From contig DATMAT010000022.1 in NCBI GenBank assembly GCA_035559815.1, positions 1 to 51,574 on the forward strand: a DNA stretch of 51,574 bases, in the 5' to 3' direction. Numbering within the stretch: position 1 is the stretch's first letter; every line of letters starts with the position of its first letter. The notes beneath the pieces were generated by a model. That model was not told the DNA's origin. It saw only the letters and a program-made list of their open reading frames with translations, and made no database searches. Below, piece by piece: positions 44,475 through 51,574 of this stretch. A program made the translations under genes and the position numbers. Source of the DNA: Thermodesulfobacteriota bacterium. Lineage in GTDB: Bacteria; Desulfobacterota_D; UBA1144; Nemesobacterales; CSP1-2.

Positions 44475-44978
44475 TCACTTCTCACGAAGCTTTTCCATTA
44501 AACCTTTATTTTTTTCACGTGATTCCGTGGCCATTTTTTCCTTATAACTTATAACCTTCTCCAAGAGAGATGGGTCGGTTGCGGCCAGGATTTCTACAGC
44601 CAGTATGGCTGCGTTTTTAGCCCCGCCTATTGCTACCGTGGCCACCGGCACGCCGGGAGGCATTTGTACGATGGACAAGAGGGAATCCAACCCGCTTAGA
44701 GACTCGGTGCGGACGGGCACGCCGATTACCGGAAGCGGGGTGTTGGCCGCAATCATTCCGGGGAGGTGCGCCGCCCCTCCCGCTCCGGCAATGATCACCC
44801 GCAATCCCCGTTTATGTGCCTCCTGTCCATAATTGGTCATGTCTAAAGGGGTGCGGTGAGCAGAGACGATGCTAATTTCGTAAGGCACTCCAAATTCCGC
44901 GCATACCTCGGCAGCGGCTTTCATAGTGGGCAGGTCGGAATCGCTTCCCATGATTATTCCGATTAAGGGTTTGGTCAT
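44475..44978 (-). CDS. purE: N5-carboxyaminoimidazole ribonucleotide mutase
   Basis: 167 residues of class I PurE. It moves the carboxylate from N5-CAIR to give CAIR in purine synthesis. [20 protein letters not shown] (about 8-27) holds the phosphate-binding Ser-Asp pair; SIVSAHRTP (about 37-45) holds the catalytic histidine. [15 protein letters not shown] and PVIGVPV complete the active site. Its substrate is made by PurK encoded 22 bp upstream. Confidence 0.97.
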   Translation of the reverse strand: MTKPLIGIIMGSDSDLPTMKAAAEVCAEFGVPYEISIVSAHRTPLDMTNYGQEAHKRGLRVIIAGAGGAAHLPGMIAANTPLPVIGVPVRTESLSGLDSLLSIVQMPPGVPVATVAIGGAKNAAILAVEILAATDPSLLEKVISYKEKMATESREKNKGLMEKLREK

Positions 44979-45000
44979 TGTTTACCTCCGGCTTATTGCA

Positions 45001-46152
45001 TTAGAATGAAATAGAACCTGCCGCTTCTACCGCTTTCTCTAGGGCTTCCTCCATGGTCTTGCCCAAAACGGTGATATGCCCCATCTTGCGGCTGGGACGG
45101 GTGAGTTTCTTGCCGTAGAGGTGCAGGTTCACCCCAGGGATGCTCAGTGCTTTTTCCACCCCGCGGACGGTTGCAACGTCGCTTCTATTGCCAAGCAGGT
45201 TGACCATCACCGCTGCCGGAAGAACCATGGAGCTTGAGCCCAGGGGATAGCCCAGGATTGCTCGGAGGTGGTTCTCGAACTGCGATGTTATGCAGGCTTC
45301 GATCGTATAATGCCCGGAGTTATGGGGACGGGGGGCAAGCTCATTAACCAGTACGCGGTTATCGCGGAGTAGGAACATTTCTATACCGAATATCCCCACG
45401 CCGTCAAAGGTTTCTATACACCCTCTGGCTATTTGGGATGCCTCTTCTTTGACTGCGGAGTTCACCTCAGCCGGTGCCTTTACCGTGTGGCATATGTGGT
45501 CCTTTTGTACCGTCTCTACTACCGGGTAGGTGACCACCTCTCCCCTAGTGCTTCTTACCACCATCACCGCAAGCTCTTTCCTGAATTCAACATATCCCTC
45601 GACCATCAGGCCCTGTTCCTCACCCCTAAGTTTTCTCCAGGCCGGTAGAACATCATTAGACCCCTCAACCAGTGCGTTTCCTCGACCGTCGTAGCCGTTT
45701 CGCCGGGCTTTCAATACAAGTGGCCAGCCAAAATTCTCCGCGGCTTCCAGTATATCTTCGCTACGAGAAACAGCAGCGAAGGGGGGAACCCCTATTCCAT
45801 TTGCCCGAAGCAATTGCTTTTGAAGTAGCTTATCCTGTACAAGGCCAACTGTTTTTGCCGTTGGATACACCGTCATCCCCTTGGACTCCAGATGTTCTAA
45901 TAACGGCGCATCGACAAACTCGTTCTCCAGGGTTATTAAATCGGATATCTGGGCTAGGTTTTCCAGGGAGCGCACATCGTTTAAAGAGCCTACTACCCTA
46001 AGGTTGGTAATCTGCTGTGCCGGGCTGTCCGGCTCCGGGTCTAGAATCGCTATTTTAAGGCCGAGCTTGTAGGCGGCATTTGCGGTCATCCGGGCTAGCT
46101 GGCCTCCTCCAAGTATGCCTATGGTTACGGATTCAGTTTTCTTCAAAGACAT
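45001..46152 (-). CDS. purK: N5-carboxyaminoimidazole ribonucleotide synthase
   Basis: 383 residues, ATP-grasp enzyme that carboxylates AIR at the expense of ATP and bicarbonate. The N-terminal TIGILGGGQLARMTANAAYK (about 10-29) binds AIR; GWPLVLKARRNGYDGRGNAL binds ATP; VLVNELAPRPHNSGHYTIEA (about 265-284) is the signature end of the grasp. First gene of the purK-purE-ligA operon. Confidence 0.97.
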   Translation of the reverse strand: MSLKKTESVTIGILGGGQLARMTANAAYKLGLKIAILDPEPDSPAQQITNLRVVGSLNDVRSLENLAQISDLITLENEFVDAPLLEHLESKGMTVYPTAKTVGLVQDKLLQKQLLRANGIGVPPFAAVSRSEDILEAAENFGWPLVLKARRNGYDGRGNALVEGSNDVLPAWRKLRGEEQGLMVEGYVEFRKELAVMVVRSTRGEVVTYPVVETVQKDHICHTVKAPAEVNSAVKEEASQIARGCIETFDGVGIFGIEMFLLRDNRVLVNELAPRPHNSGHYTIEACITSQFENHLRAILGYPLGSSSMVLPAAVMVNLLGNRSDVATVRGVEKALSIPGVNLHLYGKKLTRPSRKMGHITVLGKTMEEALEKAVEAAGSISF

Positions 46153-46376
46153 GACTTGCGGTTATTATTTGGGTCAGTCTGTATCATAGATGTTCCGACC
46201 CATCAGGAGTAAGAATCATTACCGTCATTTTTGAAACCGTTAAAATCGATATTGACAAAATTATCAGAATATTATAGTTTGAAATCATATTATATCTCAA
46301 TATGCTCAAGTTTAACATCAGCTTCAAAGATTAAGTCCACAATTAGAAGTTATATAATAAAAGGAGGGTATGAATT

Positions 46377-47180
46377 ATGCTCGATATAGCACGGAGAGAC
46401 TTTTTTGAGGTTGTGGGAAGCAGACGTTCCATAAGGTATTTCAAACCTTGGAAGCCGGTAGAGCCGGAGAAGCTGGAAGCAATCCTTCAAGCGGCTCGCA
46501 TTGCTTCACACATGGGAAATGTAAATGCGGTACAGGCTATAGTGTTCACCGATAAAGAGTTAAAGGAGAAGCTCAAACCGGTAGTTTCTACCTTTAACGT
46601 GGCCTTCATAGAGATGGCTCCGGTTATCCTCATTTGGTTTATCGAGAGAGATGCCTGGTATAAAGAGATTGCCGACCATCTCACTGACCTGTACAAGTGG
46701 GGCGCGGTTAATCCGTCCCACGGCTGGAGCGTAGAGTTCATCCAAAACTCAGCCAAACCCCGTCTCACCAGTTTCCCAACCGAGGTAGTAGATTTTATGT
46801 TGTCTTGCGAATCTGGTATGGCCATGGCTCAGGCTCAATTGACCGCAGTTGCACTGGGCTTGGGGGTTTGTTCATTTGCCGGAGTTGGACCAAAGATAGC
46901 GGAGATCTTCGGCCTTCCCGACCATTGTCGTTTTGTCTGGGGTATGGCAATTGGTTATCCGGCAGAAGACCCATTAACCGGCGGACAGAGAAAGCGTAAA
47001 CCATTCGAGCAAATCTACTTCAAAGACAAATATGGCGTTCCTTTCAAGAGCGACCCTAAGGCGGTAGAGATGCTGAAGGAATTGAAGATGCTTCAACCCG
47101 AGGCTTCGCTGACGCCCGAACGCCTGCAAGAGATTAACATGCTCTCTAGGATGGCCGGTCTCCCGGAGAGAACCGATTAA
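46377..47180 (+). CDS. Nitroreductase family protein
   Basis: 267 residues with AAAGGAGGGT upstream. FMN-binding motif SRRSIRYFKPWKPVEPEKL (about 16-34), helix ILQAARIASHMGNVNAVQA, late AMAQAQLTAVALGLGVCSFA and the arginine/proline-rich end KRKPFEQIYF. The family reduces nitro groups, quinones or enones with NAD(P)H in the cytoplasm; the substrate is unknown. A TTGACA at 46254 could belong to its promoter. Confidence 0.88.
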   Translation: MLDIARRDFFEVVGSRRSIRYFKPWKPVEPEKLEAILQAARIASHMGNVNAVQAIVFTDKELKEKLKPVVSTFNVAFIEMAPVILIWFIERDAWYKEIADHLTDLYKWGAVNPSHGWSVEFIQNSAKPRLTSFPTEVVDFMLSCESGMAMAQAQLTAVALGLGVCSFAGVGPKIAEIFGLPDHCRFVWGMAIGYPAEDPLTGGQRKRKPFEQIYFKDKYGVPFKSDPKAVEMLKELKMLQPEASLTPERLQEINMLSRMAGLPERTD

Positions 47181-47399
47181 GCTAGCGCATCAAGGGCAGT
47201 CTACGTTAGTTAGGCTGCCCCGGTCAAAGCAACCAAGCTTAAAATAAATCTACTTTTCCCCCGGTCCTGTAATTGTAACCTTTCCGGGTTCGTGTATAGT
47301 ATTACCAAAATCATTCGAGCAAGGAGGAAGCGCAATCTCTCGGCAGACAGGAGCTCAGGGCAGCGAGTTCAGTCGTGGCGATTAATTGCGTAAAGTTCT

Positions 47400-47591
47400 A
47401 TGGCCAGAAAGTTATTAACCTGTAAGGAGCTGGGGAACGAGGACTGTAAGAGGAAATTCACCGGCTACAACGAAGGCGAAGTCTTGATGAAGGCTATACA
47501 GCACATAATGTGGGATCATAAGGTAGAGAAAGTAACACCGGAGATGAAAGATAATATCCGGTCTTTGATCAAAGACGAGCCGGCGTCTTGA
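47400..47591 (+). CDS. DUF1059 small protein
   Basis: 63 residues. LLTCKELGNEDCKRKFTGYN (about 5-24) followed by EVLMKAIQHIMWDHKVEKVT and a C-terminal helix is the typical DUF1059 pattern, with two conserved cysteines and a WDHK histidine. Function unknown. A conserved-length hairpin GGGCAG/CTGCCC lies upstream at 47194-47220. Confidence 0.8.
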   Translation: MARKLLTCKELGNEDCKRKFTGYNEGEVLMKAIQHIMWDHKVEKVTPEMKDNIRSLIKDEPAS

Positions 47592-47759
47592 CCAATTGTT
47601 CATAAGCACGTTCTATTAGCTTGAGTTGTTTGTATTCGAGCCTTGCCCAAACCATTAGCGGACATTGATCGGTTTTCCGAGCTTTACCTCAAGAGACGAT
47701 AGTCGCCGGGATATAAGATGTTTTAAACCAACCCCTGGATCATCGTTAATTTATATATT

Positions 47760-48398
47760 ATGGTTCTTAGCATTGCCATGGCTTATCCCGAACCATACAT
47801 CGAATATCGCACTTCTCCATCCAGAATTCTTCTGCGGTTCCCCGAAGGAGAGGAAAGGTTTATAGAAATAGCCCCGGGGACCTCGTTCGGCTCCAACCAC
47901 AATACGACGCGTCTTTGCCTGAGGGCGATCGAAGAAGTACTAAAGGCGGGGAAGATGGAAAAGGTTTTGGACTTGGGATGTGGCAGCGGTATACTGGCAA
48001 TCTCTGCCGCAGCATTAGGTGCGGACAGCGTCCTGGCTATGGACATCGACCCGATAGCGGTTGAAGAGGCCATAAAGAACGTGGAGAGAAATGGGGTAAG
48101 TACAAAGGTTAGAGTTCTACGGGCATCGTTGGAGGGGGCTAAAGAAAGATATGACCTGGTCATGGCAAATATAGTTACCGACGAGCTTTTGAGGTTGGCC
48201 GAGGGGATTAAAAAGGTAATGAAGGAAAATGGTGTTCTGGTTGTCTCCGGCATATCGGAGCTAAAGAGAGAGAAGGCTATATCTGGCTTTAAAGAAGCCG
48301 GATTTGGTCTTATCAGAGAATTCACGGAAGATGGCTGGGTGGCTATCTGGTTTGAATTAAGCAGCAGGATGGATAAAGATTTTGGGGGTGTCGCATGA
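47760..48398 (+). CDS. PrmA-like methyltransferase, short form
   Basis: 212 residues. GTSFGSNHNTTRLCLRAIEE (about 40-59) and SAM motif VLDLGCGSGILAISAAALGA (about 72-91), then AMDIDPIAVEEAIKN and MANIVTDELL, match the catalytic domain of PrmA (L11 methyltransferase). The usual N-terminal substrate-recognition domain is shorter (about 40 residues, not about 90). Whether L11 is the substrate is therefore uncertain. The stop overlaps the next start by 4 nt. Confidence 0.8.
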   Translation: MVLSIAMAYPEPYIEYRTSPSRILLRFPEGEERFIEIAPGTSFGSNHNTTRLCLRAIEEVLKAGKMEKVLDLGCGSGILAISAAALGADSVLAMDIDPIAVEEAIKNVERNGVSTKVRVLRASLEGAKERYDLVMANIVTDELLRLAEGIKKVMKENGVLVVSGISELKREKAISGFKEAGFGLIREFTEDGWVAIWFELSSRMDKDFGGVA

Positions 48399-48874
48399 TA
48401 GAGATAACTTTTATTACCGACAAAGCCAATTATCCGGCAGAGCAGATCGACATAATGGAAAGGATTTTTAACAAGAACTTCATTACCACACAGAATGAGG
48501 ATCTTGAGATAATATTTAAACCCGATTCTCCGGAGACGTTAATCTACATAAAGCTGACCAAGGGTGTGATCCCGGAGATATTGTTTACTGCGCTTGGCGA
48601 AGACCTCAGCGATTCGGTGAGCAGCAACGATTTCTTCAACGCCTTCATCAGTGCTAACTCTAAAGAAACACCCTCCTTAATTTTTGTTTTTGAGGGTGGC
48701 ACTAGGTCGTTCGAATTCAAGATCAAGTCGAAGAATCAAAAAAGCCTGAAAGAAGGCTCCAAAAAGATAATAGAAAAACTGTTGAGCGTCTTGACTGACG
48801 AAGATCGGGTTCTTAACTCTCATGACCGCCAAACCTTCCATTACCGCCGGGGAGGATGGGTGGAAGTGAAGTGA
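48395..48874 (+). CDS. Hypothetical protein coupled to the PrmA-like gene
   Basis: 159 residues, alpha/beta composition (NYPAEQIDIMERIFNKNFIT; KEGSKKIIEKLLSVLTDEDR; terminal HYRRGGWVEVK). No family recognised. The 4-nt ATGA overlap with the methyltransferase indicates a functional or at least expression link. Confidence 0.6.
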   Translation: MIEITFITDKANYPAEQIDIMERIFNKNFITTQNEDLEIIFKPDSPETLIYIKLTKGVIPEILFTALGEDLSDSVSSNDFFNAFISANSKETPSLIFVFEGGTRSFEFKIKSKNQKSLKEGSKKIIEKLLSVLTDEDRVLNSHDRQTFHYRRGGWVEVK

Positions 48875-49273
48875 TGCATGATAACAATGACTCGATGATG
48901 GTTAAATCGTAGCGATAATTCCCAATCAAAAAAGAAAACCATTTTATGAACAGGTATTTCATTCCTTGACGGAACCAGCTTAGTTCTGTAGCTCGCTACC
49001 TGTCATTCCCGCGGACGCGGGAATCCATGTTCATACTATTCTGGATTCCTAATTGAAAGGTTCGGAAACGAGTTTCAGGAGTAATAATAAAAGGTCCCCG
49101 TCCTAACATAACACAATCCTCCCCCTTGATGGGGGAGGATTAAGGTGGGGGTGATAAAATCGCATTATTCACCCTCCCCTTTAGCCCGTGAGATAAATCA
49201 TATCTCATGGGCTGAACCCCCTCCCATCAAGGGAGGGAAATTTTCGGATACCCTGCGCGTGCCGCAGGGAGCT
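48875..49273. repeat. Cluster of hairpin repeats
   Basis: No gene. It contains: ATTCCCGCGGACGCGGGAAT (49005-49024), a common genomic palindrome; AATCCTCCCCC / GGGGGAGGATT with TTGAT loop (49115-49141), perfect 11-bp stem; AGCCCGTGAGATA / TATCTCATGGGCT (49182-49212); and CCCTCCC/GGGAGGG (49219-49237) with the tail shared with 41304-41360. Together they look like a nest of small dispersed elements between convergent genes. Confidence 0.7.
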
Positions 49274-50998
49274 TCACTTGTTTCTGACCTTACTCAACCA
49301 ACCCATTAGTTGATTTAAACCAAGAGAATTTATAACGTCTTTCTTTTCCACCCAACCCCTCCTGGCAGTACCCACGCCAAATCTCATGGCGTAGAGCTGG
49401 TCCGGGTGGTGGGCGTCGGTCGAAATAACTATTTTAACCCCGGAGTCGGCCGCCTTTCTGGCGTTGATATCGTTTAAATCAAGCCGGAAGTAGGAGGCAT
49501 TCACCTCGATTGCCTTACCGTAAGCCTTAGCCGTTTTAATGACCTCATCTATATCCACTTCATAGGGGTCTCTCTCTCCGATCAACCTTCCGGTTGGGTG
49601 GCCGAGTATATGTACGAGGGGATTCTTTAGTGCCGTTGTTATCCGCTTGGTCATGGAATTTCTATCCATCTTAAAACCGCTGTGCACCGATACCAGCACC
49701 ATATCTAAATCCTTTAGAACCTCGTCGGGATAGTCGAGAGAGCCGTCGCTCTTTATGTCCACCTCCGCTCCCATGAGTATCCTGATTCCTTTAAGTTTTT
49801 TGTTTATTTGCTCAACTTCTTTTTTCTCCTCGTATAGTCTTTCTATAGAAAGCCCCCTGGCAATCCGGGAGGAAGGGGAGTGGTCGGTTATGGCGATGTA
49901 TTGATATCCAAGCTCTTTTGCCCGAAGAGCCATCTCCTCGACGCCGGTTTTGCCGTCGCTCCACTTGGAATGCATCTGGAGGTCTCCTTTTATATCATCC
50001 AGCTCCACCAGGTCTGGCAGGGTTTTATTCAAAGCTGCTTCTATCTCTCCGTTATCCTCTCTAATTTCCGGTGGAATCCAGGGCATGCCCAGTATCTTAT
50101 AAATCTCCTCTTCAGTTTCACCGGCTACTCTTTCTTCGCCCCGGAATAAGCCATACTCGTTTATCTTAAAACCCTTACGGAGGGCTATGGTCCTCAATTT
50201 CACGTTGTGTGCTTTTGACCCGGTGAAGTATTGAAGCGCGGCTCCGTAGGATTCGGGTGCGACGACGCGAAGGTCAACTTGGATCCCATCCTTGGTGATT
50301 ATACTCCCCTTGGTATCGCCCGCCGCCAGCACGTTTTTGACCAGGGTGAGTTGAGTAAATGCCTTCACCACCTTCTCTCCGTCGTCGGCCATGGTCAGTA
50401 TGTCGATGTCTCCTATAGTTTCTCTCATCCGTCTCAACGAACCGGCGGCAATGGTTCCTTCAGTCCCCGGAATCTTGCTGATCTCCTCAATTATTTCTTC
50501 TGCCAGTGGGAGCGCTATTCCCAGGAGTATTCTTTCCGTGCTTTGCTGGAAGATCTCGATTCCCCGTTTTATATCCTGAACCTTCTTCTCGCCCATGCCC
50601 CGAAGCTTCAAAATCTCCTCTCCATCCAAGGCTGCCCTGAGGTCGTCCAGGTTTTTAATACCGAGTTCCTTGTTTAACTTAGAGAGGGTCTTCGGGCCGA
50701 GCCCCTGAATGCCTAAAAGTTCTACCAGCCCATCGGGTACTTTCTTTTTCAGTTCCTCATAATCGCGTATCTTTCCATGCTCTATGTATTCTTTGATCTT
50801 TCCGGCGAGGTCGCTTCCCACCCCGGGGATCTTGGAAAGCTCGTCCCTCCTGGCCATATCCTCGATGTCACTGCTAAGGTCGGATATGCTCCGCGCCGCA
50901 TTTCTGTAGGCCCTAATCCTGAACGGGTTTTCTTCGAGTAGGTCGAGTATGTCCGCTATTCTCTCGAATATCTCGGCAATCTCTCTATTCTTTTTCAT
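49274..50998 (-). CDS. polX: DNA polymerase X with PHP domain
   Basis: 574 residues. N-terminal HhH/8-kDa region (REIAEIFERIADILDLLEEN; LSKIPGVGSDLAGKI), polymerase palm with TIGDIDILTM and VDLRVVAPESYGAAL (catalytic aspartates), and C-terminal PHP phosphoesterase domain (DLQMHSKWSDGKTGVEEM, ITDHSPSS, EVNASYFRLDLND, STDAHHPDQL). It fills short gaps in base-excision repair and trims 3' ends. Full length; the PHP metal-binding histidines are present. Monocistronic. Confidence 0.95.
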   Translation of the reverse strand: MKKNREIAEIFERIADILDLLEENPFRIRAYRNAARSISDLSSDIEDMARRDELSKIPGVGSDLAGKIKEYIEHGKIRDYEELKKKVPDGLVELLGIQGLGPKTLSKLNKELGIKNLDDLRAALDGEEILKLRGMGEKKVQDIKRGIEIFQQSTERILLGIALPLAEEIIEEISKIPGTEGTIAAGSLRRMRETIGDIDILTMADDGEKVVKAFTQLTLVKNVLAAGDTKGSIITKDGIQVDLRVVAPESYGAALQYFTGSKAHNVKLRTIALRKGFKINEYGLFRGEERVAGETEEEIYKILGMPWIPPEIREDNGEIEAALNKTLPDLVELDDIKGDLQMHSKWSDGKTGVEEMALRAKELGYQYIAITDHSPSSRIARGLSIERLYEEKKEVEQINKKLKGIRILMGAEVDIKSDGSLDYPDEVLKDLDMVLVSVHSGFKMDRNSMTKRITTALKNPLVHILGHPTGRLIGERDPYEVDIDEVIKTAKAYGKAIEVNASYFRLDLNDINARKAADSGVKIVISTDAHHPDQLYAMRFGVGTARRGWVEKKDVINSLGLNQLMGWLSKVRNK

Positions 50999-51574
50999 GG
51001 TGTTTCAATTATATTCTAGGGGTGAGAGGTTTTAAAGTAAAATAGAGACTTGCTGCTGTCCAAAATAATTAGAAAGCAATAAATCCGTTCCTGTAAAAGA
51101 AGGCTTTTAGACAGATAAGAACATTTTTTTAATCGGGTTGTACTTTTTATGTTTGCTATGCAAGCACTTTCCTAACTATATTCGTTCAAGTAGCCTTTCT
51201 ATTCTCCGGACGACGTAACTAATGTAGAGACGCATTGTTATGCGTCTCTACGACAACAATTTTTCGATCCCATAATTGTGTAGGGACGAATCTTGTATTC
51301 GTACTAGTCCTTATAAAGCGTGAACACAAGGTGTCATGTGAGTCAGATTGCTTTGGTCGTGGAATTTATCCATGCCTACCTTCCATGTCATTGAGCGTTA
51401 CGGTTCCCTGACTTCCTCCTCTTGATCACTACCCATAGATCCCAGCGAAGCAATTTCTTATCTTGAACAAGTATGAAAATCAAGATAAAACTGGCCGATT
51501 AATTTGATTTTCTCCCTTTAGTGCTCAAAATTAATCGGAATGAACCTGCCGGAGTTATTTCAAAAGCGCCTGGT
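50999..51574. other. Terminal intergenic region with palindromes
   Basis: 576 bp without a gene. It contains GTAGAGACGCAT-TGTT-ATGCGTCTCTAC (51224-51251), a degraded cousin starting GTAGGGACGAAT at 51280, and an inverted repeat CCGATTAATTTGA / TCAAAATTAATCGG (51495-51507 and 51525-51538). The interval continues beyond the window. Confidence 0.65.
51224..51251. repeat. 12-bp stem palindrome (GTAGAGACGCAT)
   Basis: Perfect 12-bp inverted repeat with a TGTT loop. Palindromes of the GTAGAGACGCNN type are widespread dispersed repeats in several phyla. Confidence 0.75.

Noticed and set aside
1-51574. tRNA and rRNA genes
   Set aside because: No T-loop/anticodon-arm arrangement or rRNA core sequence was seen on either strand by eye.

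Overview
The window is bacterial chromosome with a large CRISPR-Cas locus in the middle (about 17.0-38.3 kb) and ordinary housekeeping or accessory genes on both sides. Cell-envelope traits (a Tat-exported PhoX-like protein, an anchored M23 peptidase, a DUF3943 protein) and the gene set (AddAB-type nucleases, purK-purE-ligA, PolX with a PHP domain, DUF1059) fit a Gram-negative, deltaproteobacterial or candidate-phylum-like organism. There is no rRNA or tRNA, so I cannot assign it further. The cas effector genes look more A/T-rich than the flanks, which suggests the locus was acquired.

Left flank (1-17 kb): CBS-domain protein, hpt, an unclassified structured RNA candidate with its own promoter, a kinase-like/nuclease-like fusion, PhoX-like protein, endonuclease III lacking two Fe-S ligands, DUF3943 protein, O-methyltransferase, membrane glycosyltransferase, ACT-domain protein, M20 peptidase, a small winged-helix-like protein, a decayed small gene, and an overlapping addB/addA-like pair.

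CRISPR region (17-38.3 kb): 81 identical 37-bp repeats with 80 spacers (18383-24271). The left edge carries three successive copies of an element made of an octamer-repeat arm, a four-helix-bundle gene (one intact, two decayed), an opposite octamer arm, a short conserved tract, and a CRISPR repeat. In the first two copies that repeat is only a solitary relic. To the right, all on the minus strand and in transcription order: WYL regulator, Cas10d-like large subunit without an HD domain, separate small-subunit candidate, Cas7, Cas5, Cas3 with a complete HD domain, Cas6, an AbiEii-type toxin-antitoxin pair, Cas4, a four-helix-bundle gene, Cas1, Cas2, and two unknown ORFs that run into the array. 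This resembles type I-D but with HD and small-subunit functions arranged differently. Every junction from cas6 to cas2 is filled by arrays of a degenerate heptamer that form hairpins, encode the last codons of several genes, and in one case sit inside cas4 as an in-frame insert.

Right flank (38.6-51.6 kb): cyclic-nucleotide-binding protein, small unknown protein, M23 peptidase, rlmB, the purK-purE-ligA operon, nitroreductase, DUF1059 protein, a PrmA-like methyltransferase with an unknown partner, and polX. The intergenic spaces hold several palindromic dispersed repeats.

The main candidates for something undescribed are (1) the I-D-like effector architecture, (2) the heptamer-hairpin family that invades the adaptation half of the operon including the cas4 coding region, (3) the four-helix-bundle/octamer/CRISPR-relic triplication, and (4) the structured RNA at about 1.32-1.48 kb.
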